DNA of 8,986 nt from Blastocatellia bacterium (GTDB lineage: Bacteria; Acidobacteriota; Blastocatellia; Chloracidobacteriales; JADJPF01). The stretch lies in NCBI GenBank assembly GCA_023265235.1, contig JAHFUF010000164.1, positions 1 to 8,986 of the forward strand, read 5' to 3'. The notes beneath the pieces were generated by a model, which had not been told where the DNA came from, searched no databases, and saw only the letters and a program-made list of their open reading frames with translations. The position numbers and the translations under genes were made by a program. Positions 1 through 7,113 of the stretch are shown piece after piece. Positions within the stretch are counted from its first letter, which is position 1. Each line of letters opens with the position of its first letter.

Positions 1-869
1 TTTGAAACATTAACAAGTTTATTTTTCAAATCACCTAAGAGTAGAGCGTTTAAGGCTACTTCTTCACCAATTTGTGTTAAAGCTTTTGTTAATTGAATAC
101 CTGTCTCATCAACAGTGTTTTGGTGATAAGTTTTTAGGCCAGTAAAGCGAAAAGCTACTTGATCAGCGTCAGCAGAGTTGTAAGGAAACTTAGCTAAAGG
201 TTCTACTTTAATTAACCAAGTAAGAAATGCCTTAGGGCTGTCCATTCCTGGTAATGCATCAATAATTCTTCCTTCAGTATCTAAAACATAATGAATACTA
301 TTACCAGTAATTGTACGTTCCATTTTACGTCCATCTCCAAAATCAATAGTCATTTTTGGTACAGGACGAACAGATTTCCAGTGCAAAATATAATGCTCGC
401 GCAAATACTCAGAAATTTCGCTATTGGAATATAATACTATGCGGAAAAATCTACTATTAGCGCAACTTAGCTCTTCATCCAAATTTCCTAGTAAGCGTAA
501 AGAAAGAATAGGTTTTCCGCTTGACTTAGAAACCGCTTTAGCTTGTTCTAAATCCGTATACCAATAGAGCCTTGAAGCATGTGCATCACGTTGACGGCTA
601 ACAGACTCAATAGCTTGGCGGATTTTTTCCCAATTAGGTTCTTTTGAAGGCTCAAGTTCTAAATGTTTTTTTATTTCTGTAGAAAATACTTTTAATAAAG
701 ATTCTAACCCATTAGCACCAGCCGTTCTTAGCTTGGCAATGGCCTGAGCCGCTTGAGCAGGGTTATCTGAAATCGCTTTTTTTGCTGTTTCCTCTAAGTC
801 ATTGGCTTTTACAGAAGTAATTAGCGTAAAACACAATAAAAGACTAAAGATCAAAAGTTTTATTTTCAT
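1..869 (-). CDS. Secreted thioredoxin-fold-like protein, 3' end missing (partial)
   Basis: Reading the minus strand from the ATG at 869-867 gives 289 open codons to the window edge, so the C-terminus lies outside. Residues 1-22 form a signal peptide (MKIK, a hydrophobic LLIFSLLLCF core, a V-K-A cleavage site), so the product should be exported. Residues 25-95 are helical and charged. From about 100 a thioredoxin-like segment follows: WYTDLEQAKA, GKPILSLRLL (118-127, the strand before the active-site position), LDEELSCANSRFFR (130-143), then LHWKSVRPVP (162-171), IDFGDGR (175-181) and HYVLDTEGRIIDALPG (193-208). The CxxC of true thioredoxins is replaced by SCANS with one cysteine (C136), so classical disulfide exchange is doubtful. 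From memory, similar uncharacterised proteins with this motif occur in Acidobacteriota and Planctomycetes. The start is fixed by the ribosome binding site just upstream and by the signal peptide. It is divergent from the ligase operon; function unknown. Confidence 0.75.
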   Translation of the reverse strand, partial: MKIKLLIFSLLLCFTLITSVKANDLEETAKKAISDNPAQAAQAIAKLRTAGANGLESLLKVFSTEIKKHLELEPSKEPNWEKIRQAIESVSRQRDAHASRLYWYTDLEQAKAVSKSSGKPILSLRLLGNLDEELSCANSRFFRIVLYSNSEISEYLREHYILHWKSVRPVPKMTIDFGDGRKMERTITGNSIHYVLDTEGRIIDALPGMDSPKAFLTWLIKVEPLAKFPYNSADADQVAFRFTGLKTYHQNTVDETGIQLTKALTQIGEEVALNALLLGDLKNKLVNVS

Positions 870-871
870 AG

Positions 872-880
872 CCCCTCCTT
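872..880 (-). promoter_or_regulatory. Shine-Dalgarno for the secreted thioredoxin-like gene
   Basis: The minus strand reads AAGGAGGGG, then two bases, then the ATG at 869. Spacing from the AAGGAGG core is about 4 nt, slightly short but the match is strong. It fixes the start of a gene that would otherwise be overlooked because it is open at the window edge. Confidence 0.7.
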
Positions 881-959
881 ACTACATGCTCAAACTTCTT
901 TAGAGAGTTTTGGTTCCTAAATATAAATGTTTATTCTTTTTTCTCCCTAATCAAAATAG

Positions 960-1029
960 ATTTATAAGTGTTATTCAAGTCATAATTATGTATAATTTGC
1001 CTTCATAAAAAGTTTAGCTACTTATAAAT
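960..1029. repeat. 10-bp inverted repeat around the candidate ligase promoter
   Basis: ATTTATAAGT at 960-969 and its exact reverse complement ACTTATAAAT at 1020-1029 are 50 nt apart and nearly centred on the TATAAT at 991-996. The same motif with one change, ACTTATAAAC, recurs at 7092-7101 in the leader of the dihydrolipoyl dehydrogenase gene; I found no copy inside genes. These could be half-sites for a shared regulator, but AT-rich intergenic DNA makes chance matches plausible. Confidence 0.35.
968..996 (+). promoter_or_regulatory. Candidate sigma-70-type promoter for the ligase-aldehyde dehydrogenase operon
   Basis: A perfect TATAAT lies at 991-996, preceded directly by TG. At 17-bp spacing the -35 position (968-973) reads GTGTTA, a poor match, so recognition would rest mainly on the -10 box. 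This leaves a leader of about 70 nt before the ATG at 1072. An alternative, TTGCCT (997-1002) with TATAAA (1023-1028), has an over-long 20-bp spacer. I could not pick a convincing promoter for the divergent gene in this region. Confidence 0.4.
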
Positions 1030-1053
1030 TCCTACAAAATAATATTCCAATTT

Positions 1054-1060
1054 AAGGAGA
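1054..1060 (+). promoter_or_regulatory. Shine-Dalgarno for the acyl-CoA ligase
   Basis: AAGGAGA ends 11 nt before the ATG at 1072. It would lie 23-26 nt from the in-frame ATGs at 1084 and 1087, which is too far, so the first ATG is preferred. Confidence 0.6.
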
Positions 1061-1071
1061 AAATATATTTT

Positions 1072-2694
1072 ATGCATGGTCTAATGATGGATACTCAGCT
1101 ATCAGTACAATTAATTCTAGAAAGAGCAAAACAGTTTTTCCCTAAAAAAGAAGTTATCACCAGACAAGCTAATGGAAATCATCGTTATACTTATGCTGAT
1201 TTTTATCAACGTGTTTTAAGGCTAGCATCGCTTTTACAACAACTAGGGATCAAACCTGGTGATCGTGTTGGTACTTTTGCTTGGAATAATTATCGCCATT
1301 TAGAGCTTTATTTTGCTATTCCTTGTATTGGTGCAGTACTTCACACTATAAACATTCGCCTTGCCGCAGATCAGCTAACTTACATCATTAACCATGCTGA
1401 AGACCAAGCATTATTTTTTGACCCTTCACTTGCTCCTTTAGTTAAACAGTTTGCTCCACATCTAGAAACAGTAAAAAACTTTATTGTTATGGATGAAATC
1501 CCTATAGAGGAACTTAATGCACAATCTTACGAAAAATTAATATCAGAGCAACCAACAGACTTTGTTTTACCAAAAATAACTGATGAAAATATGGCTGCTG
1601 GGCTTTGTTATACTTCTGGGACAACAGGGCACCCTAAAGGAGTACTTTACTCTCATAGGTCTATCTATTTGCATTCAATGGCGATATGTATGGCTGATAT
1701 GATGGGACTTTGCGAACGAGATAGAACATTTCCTGTTGTTCCAATGTTTCATGCTAATGCTTGGGGGTATCCTTTTGCATCGGCTTTGGTAGGCGCAACA
1801 CAAGTCTTTCCTAATCACTTTATGCAGCCTCGTGATATTATCCAATTAATTGAACAAGAAAAAGTAACTGTAACTGCTGGTGTTCCTACAATTTGGCTAG
1901 GAATAATGGCTTTATTAGAACATGAAAATTTTAATCTAGAAAACCTACGGTTAATTGTTATTGGTGGATCTGCTGTTCCTGTTTCAATGATTGAGTATTT
2001 CCAAAAACGCTATAACATTCCAGTAGTACAAGCTTGGGGAATGACAGAAACTTCACCTCTTGGCTCTATTGCTTTAGTAAAAAGCAATCTACTTTCTTTA
2101 AGCGACGAAGAACAAATGAGTTATCGTGTAAAACAAGGTATACCTGCTGCTTGTGTACAAATTCGTGCTGTTGATGATGATGGTAAAGAAATAGAGTGGA
2201 ATGGTGAAGCTAGAGGAGAATTACAAGTTAGAGGGCCTTGGGTGGCAAAAAGCTACTTTAATACCACTGAACGTGCAGAAGCTTTTTGTGATGGTTGGTT
2301 TTCTACAGGCGATGTAGTAGCTATTGACCCAGAAGGCTATATTGCCATTGTAGATCGTACCAAAGATTTAATTAAAAGTGGCGGAGAATGGATTTCAAGC
2401 GTAGACCTAGAAATTGCTTTACTTAGCCATCCTAAAATTCAAGAAGCTGCTGTAATTGCTGTTCCTCATGAAAAATGGGTTGAACGACCTCTTGCTTGTG
2501 TAGTCCCAAAACCTGCTTATTCTGAACAGTTTGACAAAGAAGAGGTAATAAATTACTTGAAGAGTAAATTTGCTCCTTGGTGGATACCTAACGCAGTAGA
2601 GGTTATTAAGGAAATCCCAAAAACAAGTGTAGGTAAATTTGATAAAAAACGCTTACGCATAATGTATCAAGATTTCCAGTGGCCAGTGGGGTAA
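1072..2694 (+). CDS. Acyl-CoA ligase (fatty-acyl-CoA synthetase / DmdB-like, ANL superfamily)
   Basis: 540 aa, full length for this family. It should activate a carboxylic acid with ATP to an acyl-adenylate and transfer the acyl group to CoA, in the cytosol. Visible motifs are the P-loop YTSGTTGHPKGV (180-191), WGMTETSP (322-329), GWFSTGD with the ribose-binding Asp (D414), the hinge region DRTKDLIKSGGEW (428-440), and PKTSVGKFDKKR near the C-terminus with the catalytic lysine (K522), so all core residues are present. The N-terminal MHGLMMD is typical of the subgroup that includes 3-methylthiopropionyl-CoA ligase (DmdB) and medium/long-chain fatty-acyl-CoA ligases, and it supports the first ATG as start. 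Substrate cannot be fixed from sequence. It is the first gene of an operon with an aldehyde dehydrogenase starting 5 nt after its stop, which suggests the ligase uses the acid made by that enzyme (inference). Confidence 0.93.
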   Translation: MHGLMMDTQLSVQLILERAKQFFPKKEVITRQANGNHRYTYADFYQRVLRLASLLQQLGIKPGDRVGTFAWNNYRHLELYFAIPCIGAVLHTINIRLAADQLTYIINHAEDQALFFDPSLAPLVKQFAPHLETVKNFIVMDEIPIEELNAQSYEKLISEQPTDFVLPKITDENMAAGLCYTSGTTGHPKGVLYSHRSIYLHSMAICMADMMGLCERDRTFPVVPMFHANAWGYPFASALVGATQVFPNHFMQPRDIIQLIEQEKVTVTAGVPTIWLGIMALLEHENFNLENLRLIVIGGSAVPVSMIEYFQKRYNIPVVQAWGMTETSPLGSIALVKSNLLSLSDEEQMSYRVKQGIPAACVQIRAVDDDGKEIEWNGEARGELQVRGPWVAKSYFNTTERAEAFCDGWFSTGDVVAIDPEGYIAIVDRTKDLIKSGGEWISSVDLEIALLSHPKIQEAAVIAVPHEKWVERPLACVVPKPAYSEQFDKEEVINYLKSKFAPWWIPNAVEVIKEIPKTSVGKFDKKRLRIMYQDFQWPVG

Positions 2695-2699
2695 TATTT

Positions 2700-4121
2700 A
2701 TGAAACACTATCCACTTTTAATCGCTGGAGAAAAATATACTAGTTCTGATACTGTAGAAATACGATCACCTTTTAATGGTGAGGTAGTAGGTGTGACTTA
2801 TTATGCTAGCCAAAATCAAATTGCTACTGCCATAGCTTCAGCTTCAGAAAGCTTTTCCCAAATGCGTAAATTACCAGCTTATCGACGGGCAGAAATCCTA
2901 CTTAATGCTGCGGCAGAAATTAGAGTGCGACAAGAAGAAATAGCCAAATTAATTGCACTAGAAGCAGGTAAACCAATAAAAGCTGCTCGTATAGAAGCTA
3001 GTCGTGCGGCTAACACCTTAACCCTAGCAGCAGAAGAAAGTAAACGATTAACAGGTGAATATTTGCCTCTAGACCTTGATAGTGCTTCTCAAGGGCGAAG
3101 CGCGATAGTAAAACGTTTTCCTATAGGGACTGTTTCGGCAATTACTCCATTTAATTTTCCACTAAACTTAGTAGTCCATAAACTTGCTCCTGCTATGGCA
3201 GTAGGAAATCCTGTAGTGCTAAAACCCGCACCACAAACGCCTTTGACAGCCTTAACCCTAGGCGAGGTTTTACTTCGTGCTGGTTGGCCAAAAGAAGCTT
3301 TGAATGTAGTATTTTGTCGTAATGAAGATGCTTTGCCACTAGTAGTAGATCCTAGAATTAAAATGCTTTCATTTACTGGAAGTGCTGCTGTAGGTTGGCA
3401 ATTGAAAAAACTTGCTTCTGATAAACGTGTGGTTTTAGAGCTAGGAGGAAATGCTGGTGTTGCTGTTCATTCTGACGCAGATGTAGACGTTGCTGTTTCG
3501 CGCTGTGTTGTTGGAGGGTTTGGTTATTCTGGACAAGTATGTATTTCTGTACAAAGAATTTATGTTCATCAGCCTATTTATCAGAAGTTTACAACCAAAT
3601 TCCTTGATAGTGTAAAAGGCTTAAAACTAGGAGATCCTTTAGATGAAAATGTTGATCTTGGCCCAATGATTAGCGAGCGAGAAGCATCAAGAGCAGAAAG
3701 TTGGGTGACAGAAGCTTGTCAACATGGTGCAAAACTGCTTTGTGGCGGTAAAAGACAGGGGGCTTTGTTTGAACCTACAGTTTTAGCCGATGTTGACCCA
3801 GAAATGAAGGTTAGTTGTCAGGAAGCCTTTGCTCCTGTTGTTACTATTAGTCCTTATGAAGACTTTGATCAAGCTTTAGAGCTAATAGATAATTCTAACT
3901 ATGGTTTACAAGCAGGAATATTTACTCGTGATATTCACAAAATCTTTCATGCTTATGAAAAACTAAATGTAGGAGGAGTAATTGCTGGTGATATTCCTAC
4001 ATATCGTGCAGAAAATATGCCTTATGGAGGCGTGAAGCACTCAGGCTTTGGGCGTGAAGGTATTTGTTACTCTATGGAAGAAATGACAGAATTAAAAACT
4101 TTGGTGTTAAACCTAGCCTAA
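2700..4121 (+). CDS. NAD(P)-dependent aldehyde dehydrogenase
   Basis: 473 aa from the ATG at 2700, normal for the superfamily. It oxidises an aldehyde to a carboxylate in the cytosol. Conserved sites from this ATG: oxyanion Asn in PFNFP (N152), cofactor Lys in VLKPAP (K175), FTGSAAVG turn (225-232), general base Glu in LELGGN (E247), catalytic Cys in SGQVCIS (C281), cofactor-ribose Glu in EAFAP (E375), and the C-terminal PYGGVKHSGFGREG signature. The catalytic set is complete. The sequence style recalls uncharacterised lactaldehyde / succinate-semialdehyde / ALDH21-like bacterial enzymes; substrate is unknown. An upstream in-frame GTG at 2679 would overlap the ligase by 16 nt and add seven residues; the ATG is preferred because it sits 5 nt after the ligase stop. 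The ribosome binding site is weak (only TGGGG at 2687-2691), so translational coupling is likely. Confidence 0.93.
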   Translation: MKHYPLLIAGEKYTSSDTVEIRSPFNGEVVGVTYYASQNQIATAIASASESFSQMRKLPAYRRAEILLNAAAEIRVRQEEIAKLIALEAGKPIKAARIEASRAANTLTLAAEESKRLTGEYLPLDLDSASQGRSAIVKRFPIGTVSAITPFNFPLNLVVHKLAPAMAVGNPVVLKPAPQTPLTALTLGEVLLRAGWPKEALNVVFCRNEDALPLVVDPRIKMLSFTGSAAVGWQLKKLASDKRVVLELGGNAGVAVHSDADVDVAVSRCVVGGFGYSGQVCISVQRIYVHQPIYQKFTTKFLDSVKGLKLGDPLDENVDLGPMISEREASRAESWVTEACQHGAKLLCGGKRQGALFEPTVLADVDPEMKVSCQEAFAPVVTISPYEDFDQALELIDNSNYGLQAGIFTRDIHKIFHAYEKLNVGGVIAGDIPTYRAENMPYGGVKHSGFGREGICYSMEEMTELKTLVLNLA

Positions 4122-4128
4122 AACCCAA

Positions 4129-4157
4129 GAAGGGACAAGCTTTAATCCTGTCCCTTC
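4129..4157. terminator. Hairpin between convergent genes, possible bidirectional terminator
   Basis: GAAGGGACA (4129-4137) pairs perfectly with TGTCCCTTC (4149-4157), a 9-bp stem with an 11-nt loop. It begins 8 nt after the aldehyde dehydrogenase stop and lies 42 nt beyond the stop of the convergent gene. Neither side has a strong U-tract: the plus side is ACATCTACATAAC, and the minus side reads TTGGGTTTTAGG, which is somewhat better. Position supports termination from both sides; efficiency is uncertain. Confidence 0.5.
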
Positions 4158-4198
4158 ACATCTACATAACTATTGTAGCTATTAAACAACTAATAAGC

Positions 4199-5452
4199 TT
4201 ATCTATTTCTAACAGGTTGATTTCTAATAAAAGGCTGTTGAGGCTGTTGAAGCTGTTGTTCTCGCTGACGTATTATTGCTTCTCGTTGTTTCTGCATTAT
4301 TTCATTCATCATCTTAAAGTTTTGTTGCTGAACTTGTTTATTACGTTCAATATCTTCAGGGGTTTGTCCTAATATACCATTTTGGTTAGCATTTTGATTT
4401 TGTAATGCTTCATTTAAGTTTATTGTGCCATTAGGATCAGTGTATGGATTACCATTATCAACATAGGCTTGATCAGCAATAGCTTGTTGTTGGGGGCTAT
4501 AAGCAACATTACCAGTCTTGGCCATATCATCTTTCATTTTTAGTGACCAAGTTACTCCTATTGCTTCTTTAACATCTTTTACTTCTATTTCATTTTTGGT
4601 AATACTAATAACTTCCCAATCTGTAGATGTAGCGGAAGGAGGTTTTAGGCTCACAATGTCTTTTACTTTCACAACTTGTATAGGTTTATTTTCACCCCCT
4701 ACTGATTCTGATAACACGGCGTGAAGGATACCTTCAGTGTCAGTAAATTGCCCAACCATCTTAAATAAAGACTTTGGATCTTGTGGTGGCTTTATTTCAA
4801 GGTCTAAATGATTAGAAAAAAAGTTTATCTCTTGTCCAACCTTTTTGACTTCAAATCGTAAAACTCCTGGGTTGGTAAAAAAAGATTCTGGAACAACAGC
4901 TTTTACCTCACTATCGCTTACAAATATCGTTTTAGAAAAACGAGGGTTTCCTTGTAAGTAAATGCTCATATCAGGAGAAAGATTTATTCCACGAATTATT
5001 ACTTCAAAAGCTTTGGTTTTGGCATAAACAGGTTTTACTGATGTGCTAATCCCATTTAAATTTATTGTTGGAGGAGGAGGTGGTGGTGATGGAATTGGAG
5101 GTGGAGGTGGAGGATATTCAAAAGGATTGCGATCCCCACTCTCTGAGCCATTAGCCTTTTTTTCTAAAAAATTAAGGTCTAACAAATTAGGTGATTCTCG
5201 ATTAACTACTTGCTGAACTGTAGATTGTTGTTGAGGTGTTGTGTCATCATCGCTTGTATTTAATTGATCCCAACGAAGACGATTAGAGTTAGTTTGAGTT
5301 TTAGCTGTTTCTGGAAGAGGAGGAAGCGAAGAACCCGCCCAGTATTGGTAAACTAAGACTAGGACTACTACGCCGCACAAGACTCCTAAAATAGTAAATT
5401 TCTTTTTACTGTCATTTCCAGTAGTGATAGGTTTTTTTCTTGGTGTACTCAT
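4199..5452 (-). CDS. Single-pass membrane protein with polyproline hinge, IPT/TIG-like domain and PilP/GspC-like module
   Basis: 417 aa. Layout: basic cytoplasmic start (PRKKP, SKKK); one transmembrane helix at about 19-37; polar, Q/N-rich linker; RNPF motif (108-111) leading straight into two runs of six prolines (114-119 and 123-128); a beta-rich IPT/TIG-like domain at about 136-222 (VIIRGINL, VKAVVPE, GVLRFEV); a module at about 226-310 with MVGQFTDTEG, VVKVKDIV and WEVISITKNEIEVKDV, the pattern of small beta domains in PilP (type IV pilus) and GspC (type II secretion); then a Q/N-rich, charged tail (about 330-417). N-in topology would put residues beyond 38 in the periplasm. PilP proteins often have an R(D/N)PF motif just after their proline-rich linker, so a role as an inner-membrane assembly protein is a reasonable guess, but no pilus or secretion gene is adjacent. 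The ATG at 5452 has no good Shine-Dalgarno (AAGAAAAAATT); the membrane helix right after it supports it. Confidence 0.8.
   Translation of the reverse strand: MSTPRKKPITTGNDSKKKFTILGVLCGVVVLVLVYQYWAGSSLPPLPETAKTQTNSNRLRWDQLNTSDDDTTPQQQSTVQQVVNRESPNLLDLNFLEKKANGSESGDRNPFEYPPPPPPIPSPPPPPPTINLNGISTSVKPVYAKTKAFEVIIRGINLSPDMSIYLQGNPRFSKTIFVSDSEVKAVVPESFFTNPGVLRFEVKKVGQEINFFSNHLDLEIKPPQDPKSLFKMVGQFTDTEGILHAVLSESVGGENKPIQVVKVKDIVSLKPPSATSTDWEVISITKNEIEVKDVKEAIGVTWSLKMKDDMAKTGNVAYSPQQQAIADQAYVDNGNPYTDPNGTINLNEALQNQNANQNGILGQTPEDIERNKQVQQQNFKMMNEIMQKQREAIIRQREQQLQQPQQPFIRNQPVRNR
5069..5113 (-). repeat. Proline-codon repeat (two six-proline runs)
   Basis: The coding strand is a run of CCN codons interrupted only by Ile-Pro-Ser, giving 13 prolines in 15 residues. 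The plus strand is correspondingly a string of GGA/GGT triplets. It forms the rigid hinge between the membrane anchor and the beta domains of the encoded protein. Confidence 0.85.
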
Positions 5453-5527
5453 AATTTTTTCTTGCTACATTTTGTATAGATTAGGATGAAATTTTGCAGC
5501 TACTAAGCAAATAGCCCACAAATTTTG

Positions 5528-5556
5528 ATAATAACTATCTATGTTAGTAACTGCAA
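5528..5556 (-). promoter_or_regulatory. Candidate promoter for the PilP/GspC-like gene
   Basis: On the minus strand TTGCAG (5556-5551) and TATTAT (5533-5528) are separated by exactly 17 bp, a good match to a sigma-70-type promoter. The -10 box is 75 nt upstream of the ATG at 5452. A TATACA closer to the gene (near 5475) lacks a good -35. Confidence 0.42.
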
Positions 5557-5610
5557 CTGATTTCTTCTCTAGCTTGCACGCAACAAAAGCTTGTCGGTTC
5601 CAAAAAGATC

Positions 5611-5645
5611 TTAAAAAATAAGGGTTGCCACACAAGACCGCCTTT
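5611..5645 (-). terminator. Probable terminator of the dihydrolipoyl dehydrogenase gene
   Basis: Five nt beyond the stop, the minus strand has AAAGG (5645-5641) able to pair with CCCTT (5624-5620) across an imperfect stem, followed at once by ATTTTTTAAG (T6 at 5618-5613). The stem is short and contains a bulge, but stem plus T-tract directly after a stop codon fits an intrinsic terminator. Confidence 0.42.
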
Positions 5646-5650
5646 ACTTT

Positions 5651-7051
5651 TTAGAAATTGATCATATGTCCAACCAGTCCATGTGCCGCTTCTTTTACTG
5701 CCTCGCTTAAAGTTGGGTGAGCATGGACATTGCGAGCTACTTCTTGGGCTGTTAAGTCCCATTTTTGAGCTAATGTTAATTCTGGTAATAGCTCAGTAAC
5801 ATCAGGCCCAATCATATGTCCACCTAACAATTCACCATACTTTTTATCGCTAATTAGTTTAACAAAGCCTGTTGCGTCACCTAGCCCATGTGCTTTACCG
5901 TTGGCTTGGAAAGGGAATTTAGCTACTTGAACGTCATAACCCTTTTCACGAGCTTGTTTTTCAGTATAACCAAAACTAGCAACTTGGGGCTGACAATAAG
6001 TAGCCCTTGGCATCATAACAAAATCTAATTCTATGGTTTCAGCTTTAGCAATGGTTTCAGCCGCAATTACTCCCATAGCTTCAGCCACATGAGCCAACAT
6101 CAATTTGGCTGTTACATCGCCTATAGCATAAATATGTGGTACATTGGTTTGCATTTTATTATTAATATCAATTGCACCACGATCAGTTACTTTTACCCCT
6201 GTATTTTCTAAACCATAACCCTCTGTACGTGGCTTAAACCCTATTGCTTGAAGGACTTTATCTGTTTCTAAAGTCTGTTGGGTTCCATCACCTCTAGTGA
6301 CATTGACTATAACCTTTGTGCCTGTGTCTTCAATTTTATCAACACGAGTTTTGGTCATTACCTTAATACCACTGCGCTCATACTGTTTTTGAAGCTCTAC
6401 AGAGACTTCTTCGTCTTCTAATGGGACTACACGATCTAAAAATTCTACTATAGTTACGTCTACATCATAGTTTTTCATTACGTAAGCAAATTCTACCCCA
6501 ATAGCTCCTGCTCCAGCAATAATAATACTGTTGGGTAAGTTATCGGTCATAATTTGTTCTTCATAGGTAACAACTCTATCACTAAGCCTTGAGCCAGGAA
6601 TTAAACGAGTAGTCGTACCAGTAGCAATAATACAATTCTTAAACCTTAAGGTTTCTTCTCCACCTTTATTTAGTTTGACATTCATTGTATTTGGATCAGT
6701 AAAATTTGCCCAACCTTCGTATTCATCAATTTTGTTTTTACGCATTAAAAAATGGACACCTTTAACACGGCCATCTGCTACTTTGCGACTACGACGGAAA
6801 GCTTCACCAAAATCAAAAGTAATTTTACCTTCTACTTTAATTCCAAAAGTTTTAGCTTCTTTTTTGAAAATATGTGCTAATTCTGCGTTTCTAAGTAATG
6901 CTTTAGAAGGAATACACCCAACATTTAAGCAAACTCCACCCCAATATTGTTTTTCCACAATAGCCACTTTTAGTCCTAGTTGGCTGGCTCTAATAGCTGC
7001 TACATAACCACCTGGCCCAGCACCTAGTACAATAACGTCATATTCTTTCAC
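5651..7051 (-). CDS. lpdA: Dihydrolipoyl dehydrogenase (E3 component)
   Basis: 466 aa, full family length. This FAD flavoprotein reoxidises dihydrolipoamide with NAD+ as E3 of pyruvate, 2-oxoglutarate or branched-chain 2-oxoacid dehydrogenase complexes, and of glycine cleavage, in the cytosol. Visible: FAD-binding GAGPGG (10-15); redox disulfide in GGVCLNVGCIPSK (C41, C46); ATG motif (143-145); NAD-binding GAGAIG (180-185); second FAD motif YAIGD (308-312); and the C-terminal HPTLSE holding the base His445 and Glu450. All catalytic residues are present. It starts with GTG; AGGAGG 9 nt upstream and the FAD motif right after fix this start. No E1 or E2 gene is adjacent, so it is a stand-alone gene here. 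From memory the sequence is strikingly close to mycobacterial LpdC (KYWGGVCLNVGCIPSKALL, then HGLVGHMINF at the end). Confidence 0.95.
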   Translation of the reverse strand: MKEYDVIVLGAGPGGYVAAIRASQLGLKVAIVEKQYWGGVCLNVGCIPSKALLRNAELAHIFKKEAKTFGIKVEGKITFDFGEAFRRSRKVADGRVKGVHFLMRKNKIDEYEGWANFTDPNTMNVKLNKGGEETLRFKNCIIATGTTTRLIPGSRLSDRVVTYEEQIMTDNLPNSIIIAGAGAIGVEFAYVMKNYDVDVTIVEFLDRVVPLEDEEVSVELQKQYERSGIKVMTKTRVDKIEDTGTKVIVNVTRGDGTQQTLETDKVLQAIGFKPRTEGYGLENTGVKVTDRGAIDINNKMQTNVPHIYAIGDVTAKLMLAHVAEAMGVIAAETIAKAETIELDFVMMPRATYCQPQVASFGYTEKQAREKGYDVQVAKFPFQANGKAHGLGDATGFVKLISDKKYGELLGGHMIGPDVTELLPELTLAQKWDLTAQEVARNVHAHPTLSEAVKEAAHGLVGHMINF

Positions 7052-7060
7052 AATTTAAAC

Positions 7061-7066
7061 CCTCCT
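7061..7066 (-). promoter_or_regulatory. Shine-Dalgarno fixing the GTG start of lpdA
   Basis: AGGAGG on the minus strand, 9 nt before the GTG at 7051. There is no ATG nearby in frame, so this site decides the start. Confidence 0.75.
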
Positions 7067-7113
7067 AGATTTTTAACTATGGTAAAAGAAAACTTATAAA
7101 CTCGCTATAATGG

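Noticed and set aside
2679..2699. GTG at 2679 as start of the aldehyde dehydrogenase
   Set aside because: It would add seven residues outside the family's usual start and overlap the ligase; the ATG at 2700 just after the ligase stop fits better.
4064..4372. Plus-strand open frame of 102 codons
   Set aside because: It lies partly over the aldehyde dehydrogenase end, runs through the convergent hairpin and then antisense to the PilP/GspC-like gene; its hydrophobic character comes from the antisense of Q/N codons.
4518..4724. Plus-strand open frame of 68 codons
   Set aside because: Entirely antisense to the PilP/GspC-like gene, with no ribosome binding site or recognisable motif.
5453..5650. 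tRNA or small RNA gene between lpdA and the PilP/GspC-like gene
   Set aside because: GGTTCCAAAAAGATC loosely recalls a T-arm, but no acceptor or anticodon stems can be folded. The stretch is better explained by a terminator and a promoter.
5544..5762. Minus-strand open frame of 72 codons
   Set aside because: Out-of-frame overlap with the end of lpdA, low-complexity translation, and it runs through the likely lpdA terminator.
6675..7007. Plus-strand open frame of 110 codons
   Set aside because: Antisense shadow of the well-supported lpdA coding region.
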